Below, one piece after another: positions 16,351 through 24,451 of a DNA stretch of 64,000 nucleotides (its first letter is position 1; each line of letters begins with the position of its first letter). A model generated the notes under the pieces. That model had not been told where the DNA came from. It ran no database searches and saw only the letters and a list, made by a program, of their open reading frames with translations. This stretch comes from Rhizobium sp. (GTDB lineage Bacteria > Pseudomonadota > Alphaproteobacteria > Rhizobiales > Rhizobiaceae), in the NCBI GenBank assembly GCA_027533385.1, contig JAPZUE010000009.1, forward strand, positions 62,001-126,000, given 5' to 3'. The position numbers and the translations under genes are program-made.

Positions 16351-17370
16351 CTATTCCCGGACCGCGTCATCGCCGAGCGGCGGTGCGACCAGTGTATGCG
16401 CCTCAAAGGGGACGAAAGCCGAGGCCGGCAGCTCCTCAGATGTCAGCGCCATGTTGCGGTCGAGGCTTTCCGGTTTTGCCGTACCGATGATGACGGAGGC
16501 GACCGCCGGATGATGCAGCGGGAATTGCAGGGCAAACTGCGCCAGCGGCTTGCCGGCCTGCTTCGCCAGCCCCTCCATAGCGCGCACCTTGGCAAGCACC
16601 TCGTCTGTTGCCGGCGTGTAGTCGAAATGCGCGCCCGGAACGGCGCCCGTCGCCAGGATGCCGGAATTGAAGACGCCGCCGGCGGTGATCGATGTGCCCC
16701 GCTTCTCGCAGAGCGGAAGCAGCTCTTCGACGGCGGAGCGGTCAAGCAGCGAATAGCGGCCGGCCATCAGGATGACGTCGATGTCGATGTCGGCCATCAT
16801 CTCCAGGCAGGCCGGAACTTCGTTGACACCGAGACCGAAGGCCTTGATGGCGCCGGAGGACTTCAGCTGGTCGAGCGCCTTGTAGCCACCGTCGCGCAGC
16901 TGCTTCACATAGTGATCATTGACCGCGCGGCCATGGGTATAGACGCCGATATCGTGGATATAGAGGATGTCGATGCGGTTCAGGCCGAGGCGCGCATAGC
17001 TGAAGTCGACCGAACGCATGATGCCGTCATAGCTGTAATCATAGACCAGCTTGAAGGGCAGCGGATCGACAAAGCCGACATTCGGGATCTGATCCTTCGG
17101 CACGGGTGCCAGCAGGCGGCCGACCTTGGTCGAGAGCACATAGCTGTCTTCCGGCTTGTCGCGCAGGAAGTCGCCGACATAACGCTCGGCCTGACCGAAG
17201 CCGTAATGCGGGGCAGTGTCGAAATAGCGGATGCCGTGATCCCAGGCCGCCTGCAGCGTGGCGATCCCGACATCGCGGGGGCAGGGCCGGTAAAGGCCGC
17301 CGAGCGGGGCCGTGCCGAAGGAGTATTCGGTCACTTCCAGGGCGGTCTTGCCGATGCGTCTCGTCTTCAT
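16351..17370 (-). CDS. Aldo/keto reductase, L-fucose/L-galactose dehydrogenase-like
   Basis: A 339-residue NAD(P)-dependent aldo/keto reductase. The catalytic tetrad is recognisable: Asp and Tyr in YFDTAPHYGFGQAE, Lys in LSTKVGR and His in LYIHDIG. Sequence is closest to the subgroup of L-fucose, L-galactose and D-threo-aldose 1-dehydrogenases, which oxidise the sugar to its lactone. The frame runs to 17412, inside uxaA, but MKTRRIGKTALEV at 17370 is the normal family start. It lies 28 bases after the uxaA stop and just before fucU. In the proposed pathway it makes L-galactono-lactone. No lactonase gene is visible nearby. Confidence 0.87.
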   Translation of the reverse strand: MKTRRIGKTALEVTEYSFGTAPLGGLYRPCPRDVGIATLQAAWDHGIRYFDTAPHYGFGQAERYVGDFLRDKPEDSYVLSTKVGRLLAPVPKDQIPNVGFVDPLPFKLVYDYSYDGIMRSVDFSYARLGLNRIDILYIHDIGVYTHGRAVNDHYVKQLRDGGYKALDQLKSSGAIKAFGLGVNEVPACLEMMADIDIDVILMAGRYSLLDRSAVEELLPLCEKRGTSITAGGVFNSGILATGAVPGAHFDYTPATDEVLAKVRAMEGLAKQAGKPLAQFALQFPLHHPAVASVIIGTAKPESLDRNMALTSEELPASAFVPFEAHTLVAPPLGDDAVRE

Positions 17371-17398
17371 GCTGATATCCGGATCCCTGTTGTCGAGG

Positions 17399-18904
17399 TC
17401 AGAGCGTGGCACCGAGGTGCCACGGCACGAATTCGTTGTCGCCGTAGCCGAAGAGCTCGCTCTTGGTCTTCTTGCCCGAGGCGGTCTCGATGATCAGATC
17501 GAAGATGTCCCGGCCAAGGCCGGAGACGCTGGCATCCCCCGTGGCGATCACGCCGCAGTCGATGTCCATGTCCTCTTCCATCGACTTGTAGAGTGCTGTG
17601 TTGCTCGTCAGCTTGATGGAGGGCACCGGGCGGGAGCCGAAGCAGGAGCCGCGACCGGTGGTGAAGGCAATCACGTTGGCGCCACCTGCCACCTGTCCCG
17701 TTGCCGAGACCGGGTCGTAGCCGGGCGTATCCATGAAGACGAGGCCGTGTTCTGTAACGCGTTCGGCATAGTTGTAGACCGCTGTCAGCGGCGAGCGTCC
17801 GCCCTTGGCGACGGCACCGAGCGACTTTTCGAGAATGGTCGTGAGGCCACCCTTCTTGTTGCCGGGCGAGGGATTGTTGTCGAGGGATGCGCCATGCTGG
17901 GCGACATAGGCCTCCCACCAGGAGATCAGCCCGTCGAGCTTCACGGCGACGTCCTCGTTGATGGCGCGGCTGCGCAGGAGATGTTCGGCGCCGTAGATCT
18001 CCGAGGTCTCGGAGAGGATGGCCGTGCCACCGGCACCGGCCAGGATATCGACGGCGACGCCGAGTGCCGGATTGGCGGTGATGCCGGAAAGGCCGTCGGA
18101 ACCGCCGCATTGCAGGCCGACGATGATTTCGCTGACGGAGATCGGTTCACGACGCAGCGTGCCGACTTCGGCCGCGATCTCCTTGAGGATCGCAAGGGCG
18201 TTTTCGACCGCGCGGCGCGAGCCGCCGGCATCCTGGATGTTGAAGTGGCGTTTGGAGGCGCCGGCGCCGCTCTGGCCATACAGGGTCAGCTGATTGACTT
18301 CGCAGCCCAGACCGACCATCAGCACGCCGCCAAAATTCACATGCCTTGTGTAGCCGGCTATCGTTCTGTGCAGCGTGCGCATGCCGTCGCCGGTCGAGCT
18401 CATGCCGCAGCCCTGGTCGTGGACGATCGGCACGAAGCCGTCGATGCCCTCGTAATTGGGCAGGATCGTGCGGTTGGCCGCATCCGCGATGGCGCGACAG
18501 ACCGTGGTGGAACAGTTCACGCTGGCAATGATGCCGATGTAGTTGCGGGTGGCCGCACGCCCGTCGGCGCGACGATAGCCCATGAAGGTGCGGCCCTTGT
18601 CTGCGGCCGTTGCCGCTTCGGGCTGGGCAAGTCCGCTGACCGAGAGGCGGTCTTCATCAAAGGCAAGATTGTGGGAATGGACGTGGTCGCCGGCCGCAAT
18701 GTCCGTCGTGGCGCGACCGATGGCCTGGGCATATTTGACGACCGGTTCGCCCTTGCGGATCGCGCGCACCGCCACCTTGTGGCCGGGGTCGATCTTTGCC
18801 GCTGCAGCCGCACCGCCGGGGAGTACATGCCCAGGTTCGATGGCAACAGTGGTCACGGCAACATTATCGTCCTGCGAAAGCAGGATGCAGGCTGGTTTCG
18901 ACAC
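17399..18904 (-). CDS. uxaA: Altronate dehydratase family protein (UxaA-like)
   Basis: A 501-residue cytoplasmic sugar-acid dehydratase of the UxaA/GarD family; E. coli UxaA is of similar length. An N-terminal SAF-type domain (~1-95) ends before GYRRADGRAATRNY, and the catalytic domain carries conserved cysteines in DQGCGM, GLGCEVN and GLQCGGSDG, probably iron ligands. It would convert D-altronate to 2-keto-3-deoxy-D-gluconate. The open frame extends upstream to 19108, but that tail overlaps the promoter region. I choose the GTG at 18904, preceded by GGGAG at suitable spacing. It is first in an operon with the aldose dehydrogenase and fucU, divergent from the GntR gene. Confidence 0.88.
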   Translation of the reverse strand: MSKPACILLSQDDNVAVTTVAIEPGHVLPGGAAAAAKIDPGHKVAVRAIRKGEPVVKYAQAIGRATTDIAAGDHVHSHNLAFDEDRLSVSGLAQPEAATAADKGRTFMGYRRADGRAATRNYIGIIASVNCSTTVCRAIADAANRTILPNYEGIDGFVPIVHDQGCGMSSTGDGMRTLHRTIAGYTRHVNFGGVLMVGLGCEVNQLTLYGQSGAGASKRHFNIQDAGGSRRAVENALAILKEIAAEVGTLRREPISVSEIIVGLQCGGSDGLSGITANPALGVAVDILAGAGGTAILSETSEIYGAEHLLRSRAINEDVAVKLDGLISWWEAYVAQHGASLDNNPSPGNKKGGLTTILEKSLGAVAKGGRSPLTAVYNYAERVTEHGLVFMDTPGYDPVSATGQVAGGANVIAFTTGRGSCFGSRPVPSIKLTSNTALYKSMEEDMDIDCGVIATGDASVSGLGRDIFDLIIETASGKKTKSELFGYGDNEFVPWHLGATL

Positions 18905-18952
18905 CCGATGTTTCTCCCATGCGTCCGGTGGCACCGGATCCTGTGTTTTGTC

Positions 18953-19001
18953 TTTTATCGGCAATAGACAGTTGCTCGTCAATGGGTATGATATCGATAA
19001 A
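18953..19001. promoter_or_regulatory. Operator-like palindrome in the uxaA/GntR divergent promoter
   Basis: GATATCGATAAA (18990-19001) contains the 8-bp palindrome TATCGATA and matches the perfect operator at 15775-15786 at 10 of 12 positions. A further half-site, TTTTATCG, ends at 18960. The site lies 86 bases upstream of the uxaA start and 155 bases before the GntR start, positioned to control both. Confidence 0.5.
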
Positions 19002-19155
19002 GAACAATTTGCTCCATTCAGGGGCGGGAGGATCAGGACCCAAAGCAAGAGGAGGCAGGACCGCTGCAATCGGCGGTTTCTGTTGCGCGAACCCGAGTCT
19101 TGCGCCATGAGGCGAGAGATCGACCCGCCCGCATCATTTCAACCCAGGCAGAGCC

Positions 19156-20043
19156 ATGGCCAAGCAGAACACCGTCTTCAAGGACGCCTACAACCGCACG
19201 CTGAAGCTGATCGAGGAAACGGATACGCTTCCCTCGGAGCCGGAGCTTGGCGGTCTCTTGAGCGTCAGCCGGACAACGGTGCGCGCGGTTCTGACACGGC
19301 TTGGCGAAGTCGGGCTGGTGGCCTGGGACAAGCGTTCGAAGACGGTGCTGCGCAGGCCACAGCAGAGCGATTACTTTCCCGACGAGGAGACGAGTTCGCT
19401 CTCGGAAATCATCGAGCGCAGCTTCATGCGCCGGATCCTCGCCGGCGGGGCGCAGCCTGGCATGCAGATCAACGAGCTGGAGCTTGCGCGCGAGATCGGC
19501 ATCGGCACGACCAGCGTGCGGGAATTTCTCATTCGTTTCAGCCGCTTCGGCCTGATCGAGAAGCGTCCGAACAGCCATTGGGTGCTGAAAGGCTTTACCC
19601 GCGAGTTTGCGCTTGAGCTGACGGAAGTGCGCGAAATGTTCGAGTTGCGCTCGGCGGCGGCTTTCGTGCATCTCGCGGAAGAGCATCCCGCCTGGGCGGA
19701 GCTCAAGGCGGTCGAGGCACAGCATCACGCGCTGCTGGCCGATATCGACAATCGCTACATGGAGTTTTCGGAGCTCGACGAACGCTTCCATCTGCTGGTT
19801 CAGAAGGCGTCGAGCAACCGCTTCATCATCGACTTCTACGACATCATCTCGATCGTCTTTCACTACCACTATCAGTGGAACAAGACGAATGCACGGGCGC
19901 GCAACCAGCGGGCGCTCGAGGAGCATATCGACTATATCAAGGCGCTTTTCTCCCGTGATCCATCGGCGATCGAGAAAGCCTGCCGCCAGCATCTGAAATC
20001 CGCGCGCGAGACGCTGCTGCAATCGATCCAGGAGACCGCCTGA
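19156..20043 (+). CDS. GntR-family regulator with two tandem winged-helix domains plus FCD
   Basis: A 295-residue regulator with an unusual layout. A first winged helix-turn-helix occupies residues ~10-72 (LPSEPELGGLLSVSRTTVRA), a second occupies ~80-152 (NELELAREIGIGTTSVREFL), and an FCD-like helical effector domain follows (~155-285, with ELDERFHLLV and a late QHLKSARE). Ordinary FadR-type proteins have one DNA-binding domain and about 230 residues. It is divergent from uxaA-AKR-fucU and 3 bases upstream of the uxaB-like gene, so it is very likely the pathway regulator. The effector is probably a pathway sugar acid. The TATCGATAAA sites are candidate operators. Confidence 0.87.
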   Translation: MAKQNTVFKDAYNRTLKLIEETDTLPSEPELGGLLSVSRTTVRAVLTRLGEVGLVAWDKRSKTVLRRPQQSDYFPDEETSSLSEIIERSFMRRILAGGAQPGMQINELELAREIGIGTTSVREFLIRFSRFGLIEKRPNSHWVLKGFTREFALELTEVREMFELRSAAAFVHLAEEHPAWAELKAVEAQHHALLADIDNRYMEFSELDERFHLLVQKASSNRFIIDFYDIISIVFHYHYQWNKTNARARNQRALEEHIDYIKALFSRDPSAIEKACRQHLKSARETLLQSIQETA

Positions 20044-20046
20044 TCC

Positions 20047-21135
20047 ATGAACACGCCCATCCTGCAATTCGGCACGAGCCGGTTTCTCCAGGCGCATGCC
20101 GATCTCTTCGTCAGCGAAGCCATGGAGGCGGGAAGGGCGCTGGGCGCGATCACCGTGGTGCAGACGAGCGGTGACGCCTCCCGCGCCGGGCGGATCGGGG
20201 CCTTGTCGGCTCCAGAGGGCTTCCCCGTCATCATTCGCGGTCTGGAAAACGGGGTGGCTGTCGAGCAGACGCTTCGGGTCCGTTCGGTTGCCCGATCGCT
20301 GTCGACGGCGACGGACTGGGCCGAGGTGACCAGGATCTTCGTCGACGAGACGCGTGTCGTTCTGTCGAATACCGGCGACAAGGGCTATGCGCTTTCCGAC
20401 GGCGATAGCCTCGACGGTGTTCCGCGCTCCTTCCCGATGAAGCTTCTGGCGCTGCTCAAGGCACGCTACGAGGCGAGCGGCGGGCCGCTAACGATCCTTC
20501 CCTGCGAGTTGATTTCCCGCAATGGCGATGTGCTGAAACGCCTGATCGCCGATCTTGCCAGACAGCATGTGTCGGACCCGGCCTTCGACGCCTGGCTTTC
20601 CGAACGGGTCATCTGGGGCAATACGCTGGTCGATCGCATCGTCTCCGAGCCGATCGAGCCGGCAGGGGCAATCGCCGAGCCCTATGCGATCTGGGCGATC
20701 GAGCGGCAGCCTGGTCTCACCATCCCTTGCGAGCATCCCTCAATCAAGGTGGTCGACAATCTGACGCCCTATGAGCGGCTGAAGCTGCATATCCTCAATC
20801 TCGGCCATACGGTGCTGGCCGATCGTTGGCTGAAAGACGCAAGACCCGAGGCGGAATGCGTCAAGGACATCCTTGCGGATGCCACGATCCGGGCGGAGCT
20901 TGAGGCGATCTACACGCAAGAGGTCGTTCCGGGCTTTCGCCAGCATGGCTTGGGCGACGAGGCAGAGGCCTATGTCGCGACCACACTCGAGCGCTTTCTC
21001 AATCCCACTCTCGACCACAGGCTGCGCGATATCGCCGGCAACCATGCCGAAAAGATCGTCCGGCGTATCATCGGTTTTCAGGACTGGTGTCCCGCCGTCG
21101 CCATGCCGAAACTGTCGGCGATCGCCGCTCGATAG
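20047..21135 (+). CDS. uxaB: Tagaturonate/fructuronate reductase family protein (UxaB-like)
   Basis: A 362-residue member of the long-chain mannitol dehydrogenase family (UxaB/UxuB/MtlD), NAD(P)-dependent. The N-terminal QFGTSRFLQAHADLFV nucleotide-binding stretch, NTGDKGY, LPCELISRNG and the catalytic-region block VVDNLTPYERLKLHILNLGH (Lys-x5-Asn-x-x-His) are characteristic. It is clearly shorter than E. coli UxaB (about 480 residues), mainly at the C-terminus, although the core catalytic motif is intact. It would reduce D-tagaturonate to D-altronate, the substrate of the UxaA homologue. It is cotranscribed with the GntR gene, 3 bases apart. Confidence 0.84.
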   Translation: MNTPILQFGTSRFLQAHADLFVSEAMEAGRALGAITVVQTSGDASRAGRIGALSAPEGFPVIIRGLENGVAVEQTLRVRSVARSLSTATDWAEVTRIFVDETRVVLSNTGDKGYALSDGDSLDGVPRSFPMKLLALLKARYEASGGPLTILPCELISRNGDVLKRLIADLARQHVSDPAFDAWLSERVIWGNTLVDRIVSEPIEPAGAIAEPYAIWAIERQPGLTIPCEHPSIKVVDNLTPYERLKLHILNLGHTVLADRWLKDARPEAECVKDILADATIRAELEAIYTQEVVPGFRQHGLGDEAEAYVATTLERFLNPTLDHRLRDIAGNHAEKIVRRIIGFQDWCPAVAMPKLSAIAAR

Positions 21136-21147
21136 CAGCGTGGTTGC

Positions 21148-22071
21148 TCAGGCCGGCGGCAGGCCTTTTGAACGCATGCGACGACGGAAGGCGGTCGGCT
21201 TCTCGACAAAGCGTTCGCTGAAGGCTTCGTAGAAGCGCGAGACCGATCCGAAGCCGCTTTCGAAGGCGACATCGGTGATCGAGAGATCGGTCGAGATCAG
21301 CAGCGACTGGGCCGTGTCGAGGCGATGGCGGACGATCGCCTGGTTGATGGTGTGGCCAACGGCACGCTTGAAGATCGACATCGCGTAGTTGGGATGCAGG
21401 CCGACGGCACGACCGACATCCTCCGCCGAGATGTTTTCAAGCGCGTGTTCGGCGATGAAGCGCAGCATGCGTTCGATATGTTCGACGCGTTCGCTATCAT
21501 TGGCGCTGAAGCTCGCGATTGCCGAGCCTTCCTCGCGCAGATCCCGCCAGCCGTCGCGCTCGATGCGGAGAACCCGTGCGGTGAGCTCGTTGCGGACGAT
21601 CTCCGTCAGGTTCTCGTCGCCCGCCAGAAGTTCCTCGCGCCAGCGCTGGAAGATGTCGCGGTCCCAGGAGCGGATCTCCAGCGCTTCGATCATGGCGCCA
21701 CGAAACACGGCATCGCGGAAACGGCTGAGATTGGCGAGACCAAGAAAGACCGACATCGGCACATAGAGGCAGACGAAGCGCGTGCCTTCGCTGCGGTCGA
21801 TCACCTGATGCGGGATCATGCCCCAGAAGAGGCAGAGGCGACCCTCGTCGACGGTCAGCTCGCGGCCATCGAACCAGTAGGTCATCTGCCCCGTCAGGAC
21901 GAAATTCAGCTCGATCTGGCTGTGCATGTGTGGCCCGGCCATACGGTGAACCGTCAGGCTCTCGCCGGCACAAAATCGGTGATCGCCGAAGATGACCAGC
22001 GGGTGTCGCGGGTCGTGATCGGGATGCACCGGAACGGATTCATCTGCCAGCAGGGGCTTCACATATTCCAA
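21148..22071 (-). CDS. AraC-family regulator of the galactoside operon
   Basis: A 307-residue AraC/XylS regulator. The N-terminal cupin sugar-sensing domain (~30-140) contains HMHSQIELNFVLTG, and the C-terminal double helix-turn-helix (~205-300) contains SAEDVGRAVGLHPNYAMSIF and ITDVAFESGFGSVSRFYEAF. It is divergent from the galactoside transport/hydrolysis operon, start codons 150 bases apart, and is presumably its activator responding to a galactoside such as melibiose, raffinose or lactose. The frame begins at a TTG at 22071; a GTG at 22062 is an alternative start. Its stop lies 12 bases from the converging uxaB-like stop. Confidence 0.88.
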   Translation of the reverse strand: MEYVKPLLADESVPVHPDHDPRHPLVIFGDHRFCAGESLTVHRMAGPHMHSQIELNFVLTGQMTYWFDGRELTVDEGRLCLFWGMIPHQVIDRSEGTRFVCLYVPMSVFLGLANLSRFRDAVFRGAMIEALEIRSWDRDIFQRWREELLAGDENLTEIVRNELTARVLRIERDGWRDLREEGSAIASFSANDSERVEHIERMLRFIAEHALENISAEDVGRAVGLHPNYAMSIFKRAVGHTINQAIVRHRLDTAQSLLISTDLSITDVAFESGFGSVSRFYEAFSERFVEKPTAFRRRMRSKGLPPA

Positions 22072-22221
22072 ATCTTAGGATCCCGGAAAAGTTACAGCAA
22101 AACTCGGTAGATTATTACGGGTTTGAATCGGATGATCAAGGCGAGCTGATAAATCTGCCCCGGCGGGATCCGGGGTCAGGGCTCCGCAGATATGTTGCAT
22201 ACCGGTCATAGGGAGGAAAAC

Positions 22222-23454
22222 ATGACCTTTTTCAAAAGCCTGAGCGCCATCGCTCTGGGTGCTGTCCTGCTGTCGTCCACCGCATTTGCCGGTGAGATCG
22301 TTCTCAATTCGAACCATTCCGACCCGGCGCCGAAGAAGGCGATCGAGGACCTGATCGCCGACTTCCAGGCCGCCAACCCGGGGATCACGGTCAAGTGGAA
22401 CAACTTCGACCATGAAGGCTACAAGTCCGCCATCCGCAACTTCCTGACCGCTGACGCGCCCGATGTCGTTGCCTGGTTTGCCGGCAACCGCATGGAGCCC
22501 TTCGTCAAGGCTGGCCTCTTCGAGGACGTGACCGACGTATGGGAAGCCAATGGCCTCAACGACCAGCTGAAGTCTGCTGCACCTTCGATGACCATCGATG
22601 GCAAGAAGTGGGGCGTGCCCTACACCTACTACCAGTGGGGCATCTACTACCGTAAGGACATCTTCGCCGAGCAGGGCATCGAGCCGCCGAAGACCTGGGC
22701 CGAGTTCCTCGCTGCCTGCGAAAAGCTGAAGTCCGCTGGCATCACCCCGATCACCATCGGTACCAAGGCTCTGTGGCCGACGGGCGGCTGGTTCGACTAT
22801 CTGAACCTGCGCGTCAATGGCTACGAGTTCCACATGGAGCTGACCTCGGGCAAGGTTCCCTACACCGATCCGCGTGTAAAGGCCGTGTTCGAGAAGTGGG
22901 GCGAGCTGGTCAAGGCCGGCTACTTCAATGAAAACCATGCTGCGATCGACTGGCAGGATGCCATCCCGCAGATGGTGCAGGGCAAGGCAGCCATGTATCT
23001 TATGGGCAACTTCGCTGTCGCAACCATGAAGGATGGCGGTCTGAAGGAAGAGCAGATCGGCTTCATGCAGTTCCCGGAAATCACCCCCGGCATCCCGATG
23101 GCCGAGGAAGCTCCGACCGACACCTTCCACATCCCGTCGGGCGCGAAGAACAAGGAAGATGCGAAGAAGTTCCTCGCCTTCGTTGCTTCGCCGGCTGCCC
23201 AGTCGAAGATGAACGCCACGCTCGGCCAGCTGCCGGTGAACAACCAGTCGGAAAAGCCGGCTGATCCGTTCCTGCAGGCCGGTTTCGAGATGCTGTCCAA
23301 CGCCTATGCGCTGGCACAGTTCTACGATCGTGACGCCGATGCCGAAATGGCAAAGGCCGGCATGGAAGGCTTCCAGGAGTTCATGGTCAAGCCTGACCGT
23401 CTCGATGCGATCCTCGAGCGTCTCGAAAAGACGCGCGCCCGCATCCACAAGTAA
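22222..23454 (+). CDS. Galactoside ABC transporter substrate-binding protein (CUT1)
   Basis: A 410-residue periplasmic solute-binding protein of the extracellular family 1 (maltose-type) group. A signal peptide covers about the first 23 residues (MTFFKSLSAIALGAVLLSST, cleavage after AFA). The mature part has the family features APDVVAWFAGNRM, YYQWGIYYRKDIF and a late PVNNQSEKP. The frame starts upstream at 22192, but ATG 22222 with GGGAGGAAAA 3-10 bases before it is clearly the start. It is first gene of the operon and followed by a strong hairpin. Galactoside specificity is inferred from the two galactosidases encoded downstream. Confidence 0.92.
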   Translation: MTFFKSLSAIALGAVLLSSTAFAGEIVLNSNHSDPAPKKAIEDLIADFQAANPGITVKWNNFDHEGYKSAIRNFLTADAPDVVAWFAGNRMEPFVKAGLFEDVTDVWEANGLNDQLKSAAPSMTIDGKKWGVPYTYYQWGIYYRKDIFAEQGIEPPKTWAEFLAACEKLKSAGITPITIGTKALWPTGGWFDYLNLRVNGYEFHMELTSGKVPYTDPRVKAVFEKWGELVKAGYFNENHAAIDWQDAIPQMVQGKAAMYLMGNFAVATMKDGGLKEEQIGFMQFPEITPGIPMAEEAPTDTFHIPSGAKNKEDAKKFLAFVASPAAQSKMNATLGQLPVNNQSEKPADPFLQAGFEMLSNAYALAQFYDRDADAEMAKAGMEGFQEFMVKPDRLDAILERLEKTRARIHK

Positions 23455-23472
23455 GTCTTAGAGCTCCCTGCG

Positions 23473-23510
23473 CCGGGTGCTATGGGTCTCCCTGGGCCCA
23501 TGGCATCCGG
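23473..23510 (+). other. Intercistronic hairpin after the binding-protein gene
   Basis: CCGGGTGCTATGGG and CCCATGGCATCCGG pair over 14 positions (two G-U) with a 10-base loop, and no T-run follows. This is the usual place for a structure that stabilises the binding-protein message relative to the downstream permeases. Confidence 0.55.
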
Positions 23511-23542
23511 TTGCCGTTTCCCGTTCCCTCAGAGGTGCCGCC

Positions 23543-24451
23543 ATGAGCAACACCGTTCCATCGACTTCCAGCTTCTGGAAGCGCAACCAGCAGACGCTCG
23601 CGCCTTTGCTCTTCCTGGCGCCCGGCATGCTGATGTTCGTGATCTACGTGCTCGTTCCGATCTTTCAGTCGATCTGGATCAGCTTCCACGACTGGGACGG
23701 CCTCGGCGCGATGACCTGGATCGGGCTCGGCAATTATGTCGAACTGCTCGACGACGATTCCTTCTGCATCTCGCTTAAGAACAACCTGATCTGGCTGGTT
23801 CTCTATCTTCTGGCGATCCCCGCGGGTCTGGCCGTCGCGCTCTTCCTCAATCAGACGGTCACCGGTATCCGGCTCTACAAGTCGCTGTTCTTTTTCCCCT
23901 TCGTGATCAGCCAGGTCGTTGTCGGCCTGATGTTCACCTGGTTCTACGCGCCGGACTTCGGTCTGTTCTCCAAGCTTCTCGAAATGCTCACCGGCGAACA
24001 GTTCGCCGTGCTCGCCGACGAACGCTTCGTCACCTACGGGATCATCGTGGCCGGTCTCTGGCCGCAGACGGCCTATTGCATGATCCTCTACCTGACCGGT
24101 CTCAACAACATCAATCCGGAGCAGGTCGAGGCCGCCCGCATGGATGGCGCCAAGGGCCTGAAGCTGCTCTGGTATGTGATCCTGCCGCAGTTGGCACCCG
24201 CAACCTTCATTGCCATGGTGGTGACGGTCATCGGCTCGCTGCGCTCCTTCGATCTCGTGTCGATCATGACCGCCGGCGGCCCCTACGGATCGAGCCAGGT
24301 TCTGTCCTACTTCATGTATGAGCAGGCGCTCTCCGAATATGGCTTCCGCATGGGCTACGGCGCATCGATCGCGGTCGTGCTGTTCCTCATCATGATGGTC
24401 TTCATCTCGCTCTTCATCGTCCGCATGCTCGCTCAGGAAAGGAACGCCTGA
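23543..24451 (+). CDS. Galactoside ABC transporter permease 1 (CUT1, MalF-like)
   Basis: A 302-residue inner-membrane permease with six predicted transmembrane segments, starting at LFLAPGMLMFVIYVLVPIF. The EAA loop that docks the ATPase is visible as EAARMDGAKGLKLLWYVILP near residues 195-215. The frame extends to 23477 through the hairpin, but ATG 23543 with AGAGGTG upstream is the likely start. Its stop overlaps the start of the second permease (TGATG), indicating translational coupling. Confidence 0.92.
   Translation: MSNTVPSTSSFWKRNQQTLAPLLFLAPGMLMFVIYVLVPIFQSIWISFHDWDGLGAMTWIGLGNYVELLDDDSFCISLKNNLIWLVLYLLAIPAGLAVALFLNQTVTGIRLYKSLFFFPFVISQVVVGLMFTWFYAPDFGLFSKLLEMLTGEQFAVLADERFVTYGIIVAGLWPQTAYCMILYLTGLNNINPEQVEAARMDGAKGLKLLWYVILPQLAPATFIAMVVTVIGSLRSFDLVSIMTAGGPYGSSQVLSYFMYEQALSEYGFRMGYGASIAVVLFLIMMVFISLFIVRMLAQERNA

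Noticed and set aside
15896..18904. Cluster as an L-fucose pathway
   Set aside because: FucU and the AKR would fit, but the UxaA and UxaB homologues and an L-galactonate-type dehydrogenase are not needed for fucose, and no fuconate dehydratase or deoxyfuconate aldolase is visible.
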